Below, piece after piece: positions 1 through 7,952 of a stretch of DNA of 64,000 nt. The first letter of the stretch is position 1, and each line of letters starts with the position of its first letter. The notes below the pieces were generated by a model. That model saw only the letters and a program-made list of their open reading frames with translations, had not been told where the DNA came from and did no database searches. The position numbers and the translations under genes were made by a program. Source of the DNA: DATEDA01 sp963789885 (GTDB lineage: Bacteria; Pseudomonadota; Gammaproteobacteria; Burkholderiales; SG8-39); contig CAWBNB010000037.1 of NCBI GenBank assembly GCA_963789885.1, positions 24,831 through 88,830 on the forward strand. The letters run 5' to 3'.

Positions 1-1078
1 CGTTCGCGAGCTGCCGGCCGGCGTCGTCCTTGAGTCCGGCGGGGAGCTCGACGCGGAACTTCGTGCGTTCGGGGAGCGGCGCCGGGAACGAAACCGAGTC
101 GATGAACGGCGCGTTGCCGTCCGGAAGCCTCGCCTGGTACGTCGCGCCGTTCTCGCCGCGGAGCACGATCCGCGCCGCGTCGGCACGGGCGATCGGCGCG
201 GAGAAGCCGAGCTCCATCGGCAGGACCGGGACGCACGGCGCCTGCGCGTTCACGCGCGTGCAGCGAAGCGTTGCCGAGAACGTGCGCCGCACCTGGAACG
301 CGAGCGACTGGTCCTGGCTGGTCGCGATGCCGCCGGCGGTCGCGACGCCCTTGCCCCAGACGAGTCGCGCGGCCACGCCGTTCGGGAGGGTGCGGCGGCA
401 CTGGATCACCGCCGCCGGCAGCGGCGCGGCCTTCGGGTCCCTGATCCGCGCGACGATCGCCTCCGGCGGACCGCCCGCTGCGGACTTGAAGATCAGGCGG
501 TAGAACCGGTCGCCGAGGAGCGCGCGGTTCGCGAGGATCTTCGCCTTCTCGTCGCCGTGGAGCACGCGCACGCCGATCCGCTCGCCCAGTCCCTCGGCGC
601 CGCACCAGACGTTCGCCTCGATCGAGGCGTCGGTGGCCGGCGCGTCGAGCGCGAGGATGAACACCTGGTTCTCGTCGATCGCGGCGCCTTCGTACGGCAG
701 CGAGCGCCTGACCGCCGGGCCGCCGGTGGTGAACGCGAACGCGCCCGGGTCGACGGCTTCGCCGGCGAGCGTCGCGAGGCCGGGCTTGACGGTGAACGTG
801 CAGGCCACACCCGCCGGCAGGTCGCGCGCGAAGTCGTACACCCAGTTGCGGCCGTCGGCCCAGCGCCCGGTGCCCTTCTCCGGGCACGCGACGTCGAATG
901 GCTCCGTCAGGCGCGGGTCGCCGAACGGCACCATCTGCGCGGAGAAGCGCGCGGCGACCTGCCGCACGCCCTTCACCTCGCCCTGCGGCGAGAACGCCTC
1001 GACGATGGCGGCCTCTGCACCGATCGCCGCAGCGGCAAGCGCGACGGCAAACGCGGCGCGGGAGATTCCGATCATCAT
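1..1078 (-). CDS. Alpha-2-macroglobulin-like protein, N-terminal part (runs off window)
   Basis: The reading frame is open from an ATG at 1078 to the window edge, giving about 359 residues with no stop. It starts with a clear secretion signal (MMIGISRAAFAVALAAAAIG, then AEA before the mature part). The mature part begins FSPQGEVKGVRQVAARF and continues MVPFGDPR, the start I associate with bacterial alpha-2-macroglobulins, large periplasmic proteins thought to trap proteases that get past the outer membrane. Only the first beta-sandwich domains are visible; the bait region and any thioester motif would lie outside the window. A second ATG directly follows the first. It diverges from the CobD/CbiB-like gene. 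Family is inferred from sequence memory, not from a search. Confidence 0.75.
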   Translation of the reverse strand, partial: MMIGISRAAFAVALAAAAIGAEAAIVEAFSPQGEVKGVRQVAARFSAQMVPFGDPRLTEPFDVACPEKGTGRWADGRNWVYDFARDLPAGVACTFTVKPGLATLAGEAVDPGAFAFTTGGPAVRRSLPYEGAAIDENQVFILALDAPATDASIEANVWCGAEGLGERIGVRVLHGDEKAKILANRALLGDRFYRLIFKSAAGGPPEAIVARIRDPKAAPLPAAVIQCRRTLPNGVAARLVWGKGVATAGGIATSQDQSLAFQVRRTFSATLRCTRVNAQAPCVPVLPMELGFSAPIARADAARIVLRGENGATYQARLPDGNAPFIDSVSFPAPLPERTKFRVELPAGLKDDAGRQLAN

Positions 1079-1200
1079 CGTGTGCGGCCCTTGTTGTTGG
1101 TCTTTGGCAACGTGCACGATAGCAGGCGCTCCTGACAACGGGGTGTCCCATTGACGGCGGCACGCGGGCCGATCGGGGCGGAATCGGGCAGATGGCCCTT

Positions 1201-1206
1201 TATAAT
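1201..1206 (+). promoter_or_regulatory. Possible -10 box for the CobD/CbiB-like gene
   Basis: A perfect TATAAT lies 44 bases upstream of the ATG at 1250. No convincing -35 hexamer sits 16-18 bases before it, so this is only a candidate. Confidence 0.3.
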
Positions 1207-1249
1207 GCGGGCTGTTTCAGCGCCGGCATCGCTTGACTACCCCGTCCCG

Positions 1250-2242
1250 ATGAGTTTCCTCGCGCTCGTTCTCGCGCTCGCGCTCGAGCAGTGGCGGCCG
1301 CTCGTCGACCGGCGCGCCGTCTTCGCGCCGGTCGTCGGGTATGCCGGCCACCTCGAACGGCAGTTCAACGCCGGCGAGGCGAACCAGGGCGCGGTGGCCT
1401 GGCTGCTCGCGGTGGTGCCGCTCGCGGTCGTTGCATGGGCGCTCTATGCGCTCGTCGACGCGCTCAGCCCGCTGGCCGGCCTCCTTTTCAACGTCGCGGT
1501 CCTCTACGTGACGATGGGCTTCCGCGAGCACAGCCACTACTTCACCCGCGTCCACAAGGCGCTGAAGGAGGGCGATCTCGTCGAGGCGCGCCGGCAGCTC
1601 GGCGAGTGGCGCGGCCATCCGTGCGACACTCTGTCGGCGTCCGAGGTCGCGCGGCTCGCGATCGAGGGCGCGTTCACCGTCTCGCACCGGCACGTGTTCG
1701 CGTCGATGTTCTGGTTCCTGCTGCTGCCCGGACCGAGCGGCGCGGTGGTGTACCGCACGGCGCTGTTCCTGAGCCGCCGCTGGGGACGGATGGCGCGCGC
1801 GGGCGAGCCCGGTCCGGTGTTCGAACTCGGCGGCACCGACGCCGAGCCGGGGCCGGCGCGCGCGGACGACGAGCCGCCCGGCCGCTTCGGCGAATTCGCC
1901 CGCCGCGCGTTCTACGCGCTCGACTGGCTGCCGGCGCGGTTCAGCGCCGCGTCCTTCGCGATCGTCGGCGACTTCGAGGACGCGATCTACTGCTGGCGGA
2001 CCCAGGCCGCACGCTGGCCCGATCCGCTGCTCGGCATCGTGCTCGCCGCGGGCGCCGGCGCGCTCGGCGTGCGGCTCGGGTTGCCGATCGCGCGGGGCGG
2101 GATGGTGGAGGATCGGCCGGAGCTCGGCCTCGGGGAGGAGGCGGACACGCCGTTCCTCGACTCCACCGTCGGGTTGATCTGGCGGGCGCTGGTGCTGTGG
2201 CTCGCGCTGCTGCTGGTGGTCAGCATCGCGAAGGTGTTCTGA
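1250..2242 (+). CDS. CobD/CbiB family membrane protein
   Basis: This 330-residue protein begins MSFLALVLALALEQWRPL and has several hydrophobic stretches (about residues 1-15, 45-70, 75-95, 140-165, 255-275 and 305-330). Middle motifs include FREHSHYFTRVHKAL and GEWRGHPCDTLSASEVARLA, as in the CobD/CbiB family, which also contains AmpE-like proteins. CbiB proteins attach aminopropanol to cobyric acid in B12 synthesis, but there are no other cobalamin genes nearby, so a general envelope or regulatory role is equally possible. An in-frame start at 1151 would add 33 residues without signal character; the start at 1250 directly precedes the first membrane segment. Confidence 0.75.
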   Translation: MSFLALVLALALEQWRPLVDRRAVFAPVVGYAGHLERQFNAGEANQGAVAWLLAVVPLAVVAWALYALVDALSPLAGLLFNVAVLYVTMGFREHSHYFTRVHKALKEGDLVEARRQLGEWRGHPCDTLSASEVARLAIEGAFTVSHRHVFASMFWFLLLPGPSGAVVYRTALFLSRRWGRMARAGEPGPVFELGGTDAEPGPARADDEPPGRFGEFARRAFYALDWLPARFSAASFAIVGDFEDAIYCWRTQAARWPDPLLGIVLAAGAGALGVRLGLPIARGGMVEDRPELGLGEEADTPFLDSTVGLIWRALVLWLALLLVVSIAKVF

Positions 2243-2250
2243 GGGAGGGT

Positions 2251-2267
2251 GACTCCGAAGACTTCGG
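2251..2267 (+). other. Perfect short hairpin after the CobD/CbiB-like gene
   Basis: CTCCGAA, a three-base loop and TTCGGAG form a perfect 7-bp stem just after the stop codon. No T-run follows, so it is not a standard intrinsic terminator, although it may protect the 3' end of the transcript. Confidence 0.35.
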
Positions 2268-2504
2268 AGCCCTGCCTTCGCACGGTGCACACCCGATGCG
2301 GACGGTCGCCACGTACACGCTGCGGCGTAGCGCCCGCGGGCCGAGATCCTGAACGGCAAGTGGAAGTTTCCCGAGGCGAAGCTCGCGAGTGGAGCATCTG
2401 CCTAGGGTCGGGAGAGACCTTCATCGCAAAGCGCTCACCATCAGGTAATATGGAAACGGGTCAGACATCATCTCTAGGTGAACGATGGAAGGAGTGTGTC
2501 CGCC

Positions 2505-3650
2505 ATGAATTCACCTGAAGCAAGTGAGTCCTACTCGGCGTGTGCACAACCGCCGCCATCGCAAGACATCCGCTTCTGCATGGCCCCTGACGGTGTGCGG
2601 CTCGCCTATGCGCTGAGCGGCGAAGGCCCGCCGCTGGTGATCTCGGCGACCTGGATCTCCCATCTCGAGCACCAATGGCGCAGCCTTTCCTGGCGGCCGT
2701 GGCTCGACGCCTTCACCCGCGAGCACAAGGTGTTGCGCTACGATTCCCGCGGCTGCGGGCTTTCCGATCGGAACGCTGACGATCTTTCCTTCGAGAACTG
2801 GGTACGCGACTTCGAATGCGTCGTCGAAGCTGCCGGATTCCGCCGCTTCCCCCTGGTGGCCACCTGTCAGGGCGGGCCGATTGCCATCGAGTACGCGGCC
2901 CGGCATCCCGACCGGGTGAGCCGCCTCGTCCTCTACGGGACGTTTACGCGCGGTCGATTGCAGCGCGGTCAGCCGCACCAGGCCGAGAAGGCGCGCGTGC
3001 TGCTCGAGCTCACGCGCCTCGGCTGGGGGCAGGACGACCACGCCTTCCTGCAGCTATGGGCGTCAGCTTTTCAGCCGGGCGGCACGCTCGAGCATTTCCG
3101 CTCCTGGTGCGAGCAGCATCGCGCGGCCACCACCCCCGAGACCGCGGCTCGCTTGATGGCCATCAGTTGGGACGTGGACGTGCGGGATGCCGCTTCGCGC
3201 ATCCGATGTCCCGTTCTGGTCGTGCATCCCGAACGCGATGCGGTTGTGCCGATCGAAGAAGGCCGATTTCTCGCGAGCCTCATTCCCGATTCGCGCTTCG
3301 TACAGCTCGACAGTGAAAACCACCTGTTGCTCGCGGACGAGCCGGCGTGGTCGCGGCTGTTCACCGAGGTGCGGAGCTTTCTCGCCGAACCGGACCGCGC
3401 TCTGCCTGCGGCCCACAAGGCCTTGCGGCTCGACGAGCTTACCTCGCGCGAGCGTGCCGTTTTGGAAGCGATCGCCGCGGGTCTCGACAACGCGGAGATC
3501 GCCGCATCGCTTCGACTCTCGGAGAAGACGGTTCGCAACCACATCAGCCGGGTTTTCGACAAGATCCGCGTCGAACACCGTTATCAAGCCATTGTGCTCG
3601 CTCGTGACGCGGGCCTCGGGAGGGCCGGCGGCGCCGTCAACCGGCGCTGA
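2505..3650 (+). CDS. Alpha/beta hydrolase fused to a LuxR-type DNA-binding domain
   Basis: This 381-residue protein has two parts. Residues about 25-295 form an alpha/beta hydrolase fold, with an oxyanion-type motif GEGPPLV, the strand YDSRGCGLSD, a nucleophile elbow ATCQGG, an acid Asp245 in HPERDAVVP and His273 in SENHLLL. Residues about 310-375 form a LuxR helix-turn-helix (LTSRERAVLEAIAAGLDNAE, then LRLSEKTVRNH). The nucleophile position carries Cys121 rather than the usual serine. Such fusions are thought to sense or process a small acyl molecule and act as transcription factors; the ligand is unknown. The ATG at 2505 has a good GGAAGGAG ribosome site 10 bases upstream; an in-frame GTG at 2478 lacks one. 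The gene precedes an orphan binding-protein gene, a possible target. Confidence 0.85.
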   Translation: MNSPEASESYSACAQPPPSQDIRFCMAPDGVRLAYALSGEGPPLVISATWISHLEHQWRSLSWRPWLDAFTREHKVLRYDSRGCGLSDRNADDLSFENWVRDFECVVEAAGFRRFPLVATCQGGPIAIEYAARHPDRVSRLVLYGTFTRGRLQRGQPHQAEKARVLLELTRLGWGQDDHAFLQLWASAFQPGGTLEHFRSWCEQHRAATTPETAARLMAISWDVDVRDAASRIRCPVLVVHPERDAVVPIEEGRFLASLIPDSRFVQLDSENHLLLADEPAWSRLFTEVRSFLAEPDRALPAAHKALRLDELTSRERAVLEAIAAGLDNAEIAASLRLSEKTVRNHISRVFDKIRVEHRYQAIVLARDAGLGRAGGAVNRR

Positions 3651-3660
3651 CGCTGCGACA
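3611..3660 (+). repeat. Imperfect direct repeat, copy 1 (3' end of the LuxR-fusion gene)
   Basis: This stretch covers the last 12 or so codons and stop of the LuxR-fusion gene. It matches 4590-4639 at roughly three quarters of positions, including identical blocks GGGCCTCGGGAG and CGTCAACC followed by GCGCTGACGC. The two copies bracket the binding-protein gene. Confidence 0.5.
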
Positions 3661-3678
3661 GCCCAAGAAGGTTTCACC

Positions 3679-4477
3679 ATGGCGCATAGTCCTATTCTGC
3701 GGCATCTTGCTCGCCTCCATGACGGTCGCGGCCGCTGCGGCGGGCGATCTCGCCGCCGCCAGAAAGGAACTCGCATCAACCGGCCGGCTCCGGGTCGGGC
3801 TCGTGTCCGCGCCCAAGGCGACGGTATTCTTTGTCGTCAATGACGCCGACGGCAGGCCCAGCGGCGTCACGGCCGACATCGGTGACGAGCTCGCGCGAAC
3901 ACTCGGCGTCGCAAGCGAATTCTTCGTCGCCCACAATTCCGGCGAGATCACCGACGCGCTAGAGAAGGGGCTGATCGACGTCGCCTTCCTCCCGGTCGAT
4001 GACGAACGCAGGAAGCGGGTCGAATTTGGGCCGGCCTATGTGCAGTTCGAGAGCACGTGCCTGGTGCTCGGCAATTCCAACTTCAGGGCGATCAGCGACC
4101 TCGATCGGCCGGGCGTGCGGGTCGCCGGCGAAGCCAATACGACCACGATTCGCGCCGCCGCGCGCATGCTCAAATCGGCGACCATCGTTGCGGTGCCATC
4201 GGTCGGCGAGGGCATCGACATGCTGCGCAGCGGCCGGATCGACGCGTTTGCGCTAGGACGCAATGCGCTCGTCCCCTATCAGGCGGAGATCCCCGGTTCG
4301 CGCATCCTCGACGGCTATTTCCACACGACCGGAATAGCGATCGCGGTACCAAAGAACCGGCCGGCTGCGCTCGCTCATGTGCGCGCCTTCCTCGAGGACG
4401 CGAAGGCCTCGGGGCTAATCCGCCGAGTGTTCGACAAGGCGGGCCTACGGTCGACGGCAGTCGCACCGGCCGAGTAG
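3679..4477 (+). CDS. Periplasmic solute-binding protein, family 3 type; frame disrupted at the start
   Basis: The mature part resembles extracellular solute-binding family 3 proteins: RLRVGLVSAPKATVFFV, then GVTADIGDELARTLGV, then DVAFLPVDDERRKRVEFG. It is about 240 residues long. Such proteins bind amino acids or similar small solutes in the periplasm. The only ATG with a ribosome site (AAGAAGG, 8 bases upstream) is at 3679, but it is one base out of frame with the signal peptide IVLFCGILLASMTVAAAAAG, which is read from 3680 onward. Removing one base at 3683-3687 joins them into a 265-residue protein. Without that correction the first in-frame start is a TTG at 3707, leaving a stunted signal peptide. 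No permease or ATPase gene is adjacent, so the transporter partner is unknown. Confidence 0.7.
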
Positions 4478-4792
4478 TGTGAGAGCGCGAGCCTACCGGC
4501 TCGGCCCGACACTTCATTCAAGCGCAATCGAACGGCGGCACTCCTCTTATGGCCGCTTCGCAATTCTTAGATTTTGGCTGTAGCCCCCGGGGCCTCGGGA
4601 GAACCAGCGGTCTCGTCAACCCGCGCTGACGCGGGACATTTGTCCCTGACTCACTTCGGCAATCGGGCACAACGTCGGGGCATTCGCCTCAATACAACGG
4701 CGTTCGCCCACCCTAGAGTGCAATCGGTCGGAAGTCGAGCAGCGTCTTACACAGCATGAGCTCGAAGACTCAATGGATCAACGGGTGGAGAT
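4478..4792. other. Intergenic region without a convincing gene
   Basis: These 315 bases separate the two binding-protein genes. They contain the second copy of the imperfect repeat (4590-4639), and within it a small hairpin CCCGCG-CTGA-CGCGGG. Short open frames here have no ribosome site or recognisable product. Confidence 0.6.
4590..4639 (+). repeat. Imperfect direct repeat, copy 2
   Basis: This non-coding copy resembles 3611-3660, the 3' end of the LuxR-fusion gene. It may be a decayed duplicate left by recombination around the intervening binding-protein gene. It includes the CCCGCG/CGCGGG hairpin. Confidence 0.5.
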
Positions 4793-5770
4793 ATGACGTC
4801 CTTCTTGAAGCGCACGATGATCGGCCTGATTCAAGCGTGCGCGTTGTGCGCGGCGCCGCCGGCGTGGTCTCAGCAGTATCCCTCCAGACCGATCCGATTG
4901 ATTGTGCCCTATCCGCCGGGCGGCACGGTCGACATCACTGCGCGCATCCTGCAGCCCAAGCTCTCGGAGAGCCTCGGGCAGCCGATCGTCATCGAGAACC
5001 GCGGGGGCGCCGGCGGCGCCGTCGGCACGGAAGCGGCGGCGAAGAGCGTGCCCGACGGCTACACATTCCTTTACACGCTCTCCTCGCACACGATCAATCC
5101 TTTCCTCTACAAGCTCAACTACGACGTCGAGCGCGACTTTGCTCCCGTGTCGCTCCTTGTGAGCGTGCCGCAACTCATCGCCGCGAACCCGAACGCACCG
5201 GCGAAGACGCTGCGGGAAATGGTCGCTGCGGCCAGGGAGCGCCCGGGTTTCTATGTCTATGCTTCGCCGGGCAGCGGCACGCCTGGCCACATCGCGGCCG
5301 AGTTGCTAAAGCTAAGGACCGGAATCAATATGGTGCACGTGCCGTACAAGGGGGGTGGTCCCGCGGTCGCCGACACGCTAGCAGGTCAAACCCCGTTCCT
5401 CTTCCTCACCGCGCCCGCAGCGCTCTCGCACGTGCGCTCGGGCAAATTGCGCGCGCTCGCGGTTACGACGCGAAAGCGCAGCGCTGCGGCGCCGGACATT
5501 CCCACCGTCGCGGAGGAGCTAAACCTGCCGGATTACGAGGTTGACTCCTGGTGCGCGATGTTCGCTCCGGTGAAAACGCCGGCTGCAATGGTTGAGCGCA
5601 TGCAAAAAGAGGTGGCCCGTGTGGTGCATCTGCCCGAAGTGGAGCAGAAACTCCTCGCGCAGAGTGCCGACCCCGTGGGCAGCAGCCCGGACGAGCTTGA
5701 ACGAGTCGTAAGAACGGAGCTGAAGAGCTGGGCCGCGGTGATCCGCGACGCAGGAATCAAGCCGGAGTAA
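4793..5770 (+). CDS. Tripartite tricarboxylate transporter binding protein (Bug/TctC family)
   Basis: This 325-residue protein has an N-terminal signal (KRTMIGLIQACALCAAPPAW, then SQ) followed by the typical Bug-family start YPSRPIRLIVPYPPGGTVDI. Other family marks are LGQPIVIENRGGAGG, GYTFLYTLSSH and VHVPYKGGGPAVADTLAGQ. Bug proteins are periplasmic receptors for organic acids, amides or aromatic compounds and are strongly expanded in Burkholderiales, often as orphans without the TctA and TctB membrane subunits, as here. The start is set by GGTGGAG a few bases before the ATG. The ligand cannot be read from sequence. Confidence 0.93.
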   Translation: MTSFLKRTMIGLIQACALCAAPPAWSQQYPSRPIRLIVPYPPGGTVDITARILQPKLSESLGQPIVIENRGGAGGAVGTEAAAKSVPDGYTFLYTLSSHTINPFLYKLNYDVERDFAPVSLLVSVPQLIAANPNAPAKTLREMVAAARERPGFYVYASPGSGTPGHIAAELLKLRTGINMVHVPYKGGGPAVADTLAGQTPFLFLTAPAALSHVRSGKLRALAVTTRKRSAAAPDIPTVAEELNLPDYEVDSWCAMFAPVKTPAAMVERMQKEVARVVHLPEVEQKLLAQSADPVGSSPDELERVVRTELKSWAAVIRDAGIKPE

Positions 5771-6272
5771 TCCGGACTAGCGCATCGGCGGGAGCTGGCG
5801 CACCGAGCCCATTTTCCACGTGCGAAGTATCACGCGGGGCGACTTGGTCGAAGGCGTCGCAGCGGTGCATGGTAGTGCGTTGCCCCAAAGCACCACATCG
5901 CTGAGAGCCCATGCAGGGCGTACTTGCGAGTGCACTTACACTCGTACGAGAGCTGTGGACGAATTGAATGTCCGCTTTCGAAATCTGTGTACGCCTGTAA
6001 AAGGGTCGACAGCGGCGTTGGACGACTGCTGTCAGCCTACCAGAAGCGGACGATCATGAGGACATCGAGCCAGCCAAGAAAGATTCGGCCATGGCCGCTC
6101 TAGACTCGTCAGCGCCCGGCTGCTGCAAATGCCTGCGCCGTACGGTCTCGCCCGAGCGATACCGTCGTCGAGTGCGTCACTGTCTGCCTAGCAAACCGAC
6201 GCGCTGCCAACGGTCGAGGGCCGTCGCCCGAATTCAAAGCCGCGTCGCGCTGCAGGCGCGACGGCCCGCAGT
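5771..6272. other. Gene-free spacer of about 500 bases
   Basis: No open frame here has a credible start or product. Base composition looks less GC-rich than the flanking core genes, and the words AATGTCCGCTTTCG (near 5968) and AGAAGCGGACGATC (near 6042) are inverted partial matches. It may be the remains of lost genes at the edge of an accessory patch. Confidence 0.5.
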
Positions 6273-7457
6273 TCAAGCGTAGGAGCGCAAACGCTCCGAG
6301 AACTCGACCAGAGGCCCGATTCCGCTCGCCTCCGCGCGCCTGCACCAGTCCTGCAGTTGCTTGACGAGTTGCTCGCGCGAGGCCGTGGAGCGTCCCCACA
6401 GCGCGGCCAGCTCGCGGCGCATCGAAACCATGATCTGCAGCGTGCGCGACTTCGGCAACAGTTCGGCAAGCCGGGCGCGCTCCCGCTCGTGCAGCATCTT
6501 GTCGTCGCGGTTCAGCCAGGGCCCCAGGGCCTGTAGCGCGCGCGCATCCTGCGGCGAGTGCCGGCGGAGCTTGGCGAGTTCCTCGGCATAGATCCGCTTC
6601 AGCGAGCGGGCGTACTTCGCGAGAACGTCGTAGCGGCAGGTGATGATCGCCTGCAGGGTATCGGGATCGGCGGCCGGCTTGGGCGCAACAAAATGCGGCC
6701 TCGGCGCGACGTGCTTGACCCTGGCAAGTCCCAGGGATTCGAGAATGCGAATGTAAAACCAGCCGACGTCGAGCTCGTACCACTTGTTCGAGAGTTTGGC
6801 CGACGTGGGGTAGGCGTGGTGGTTGTTGTGCAGCTCCTCGCCGCCGATCAAGATGCCCACCGGCACGATGTTGGTACTCGCGTCCGGCGTGGACCAATGG
6901 CGATAGCCCCAATAGTGACCGATGCCGTTGATCACCCCTGCCGCCCAGAACGGGATCCAGACGAGCTGCGTCGCAAGAATCAGCGCGCCCGGAACGATGC
7001 CGAACAGTGCAATATCGACAACGCCCATCAGGATCAGCCCGAGCCTGGTGAACTTCGAATAAAGGTTACGCTCGACCCAGTCGTCCGGAGTGCCATGCCC
7101 GTAGCGCTCGAGGGTCTCGGGTTTCCTGGCCTCCTTCACGTACAGGAGCACGCCGCCCCACAGCACGCGGTTGAGCCCCAGAACCTGCGGGCTGTGCGGG
7201 TCCTCCGGGGTGTCGCACTTGGCGTGATGCTTGCGGTGCACGGCAGCCCATTCCTTCGTAACCATGCCCGTGGTCAGCCAGAGCCAAAGGCGGAAGAAAT
7301 GGCTGACGACTGGATGCAAATCGAGCGCGCGGTGCGCCTGATGGCGGTGGAGAAATACCGTCACCGCAATAATGGTTACGTGGGTCAGCACTAGGACGAC
7401 CACCACATCGCCCCACCAGCGAAGAGCTAACAGGCTGGTGAAAAGTGGGGATTCCAT
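6273..7457 (-). CDS. Membrane fatty acid desaturase (acyl-CoA or lipid delta-9 type)
   Basis: This 394-residue membrane enzyme would introduce a double bond into a fatty acyl chain using a di-iron centre. The three histidine clusters are visible: HRHQAH (about residue 38), HRKHH (about 74) and HNNHH (about 211). Hydrophobic segments surround them (WGDVVVVLVLTHVTIIAVTV; LILMGVVDIALFGIVPGALI). A soluble C-terminal tail of about 150 residues, rich in charged helices, follows. The ATG at 7457 has GGGGAG six bases upstream; a longer frame starting at 7595 adds only basic, low-complexity sequence. The gene faces the accessory patch, and no redox partner is adjacent. Confidence 0.9.
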   Translation of the reverse strand: MESPLFTSLLALRWWGDVVVVLVLTHVTIIAVTVFLHRHQAHRALDLHPVVSHFFRLWLWLTTGMVTKEWAAVHRKHHAKCDTPEDPHSPQVLGLNRVLWGGVLLYVKEARKPETLERYGHGTPDDWVERNLYSKFTRLGLILMGVVDIALFGIVPGALILATQLVWIPFWAAGVINGIGHYWGYRHWSTPDASTNIVPVGILIGGEELHNNHHAYPTSAKLSNKWYELDVGWFYIRILESLGLARVKHVAPRPHFVAPKPAADPDTLQAIITCRYDVLAKYARSLKRIYAEELAKLRRHSPQDARALQALGPWLNRDDKMLHERERARLAELLPKSRTLQIMVSMRRELAALWGRSTASREQLVKQLQDWCRRAEASGIGPLVEFSERLRSYA

Positions 7458-7637
7458 GTCGACTCCCCTAGCAATTTGCCTATTCAAAACTATCTCGAGA
7501 CAACGCCGCGTGTTTTGATCTAAGGCAAATCGCGGCAGTCGGCGGCGGGGGAAGGGATGAGCGAGCCGATGTCTGCGCGATTTACCCGGCGGCACGAATT
7601 CGCCCTGCTGCGGGTGTCAAGCGCTGCGCTCCCTTTC

Positions 7638-7952
7638 CTAGCGTGCCGGCCGTGTAGCGCCGCACTGCCAGCATGCCCCGAACTGCCCCTCGATCCGCTC
7701 GCCACACCCGGGGCAGGTCCACGGCGCGCCCGGCGGCGGCGGACGGCGCCAGACCGCGAGTAGCGCCTCCGCCCGCGGGCGGTCTTCCTCGCGCAGCACG
7801 TGGAGCTCCATCGCGCACTCGGTGAACGGGATCTCGCCGGCGAGCCGCGACAGCAGCTCGTTCCTGATCCAGCACCGGATGCCCTCGGCCTCCAGCACGT
7901 TCTTGAGGTGATGGATCTCGAGCGCGTTGAGGGAGGAGATGAGCGGTGTCAT
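7638..7952 (-). CDS. DUF2007-family protein with a zinc-ribbon tail
   Basis: This 104-residue protein begins with a DUF2007-like segment (residues 1-70; LKNVLEAEGIRCWIRNELLS and MELHVLREEDRPRAEALL), a fold related to signal-transducing PII-like domains. It ends with a zinc ribbon CPGCGERIEGQFGACWQC. Its ATG overlaps the corrected stop of rsgA by four bases (ATGA), so the two are probably translated together, giving the chain M48 protease, rsgA, DUF2007. The function of the family is not established. Confidence 0.8.
   Translation of the reverse strand: MTPLISSLNALEIHHLKNVLEAEGIRCWIRNELLSRLAGEIPFTECAMELHVLREEDRPRAEALLAVWRRPPPPGAPWTCPGCGERIEGQFGACWQCGATRPAR

Noticed and set aside
1151..1179. 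TTGACG as the -35 box of the CobD/CbiB-like gene
   Set aside because: It lies 44 bases from the TATAAT, far beyond a usable spacer, and no -10 box fits it.
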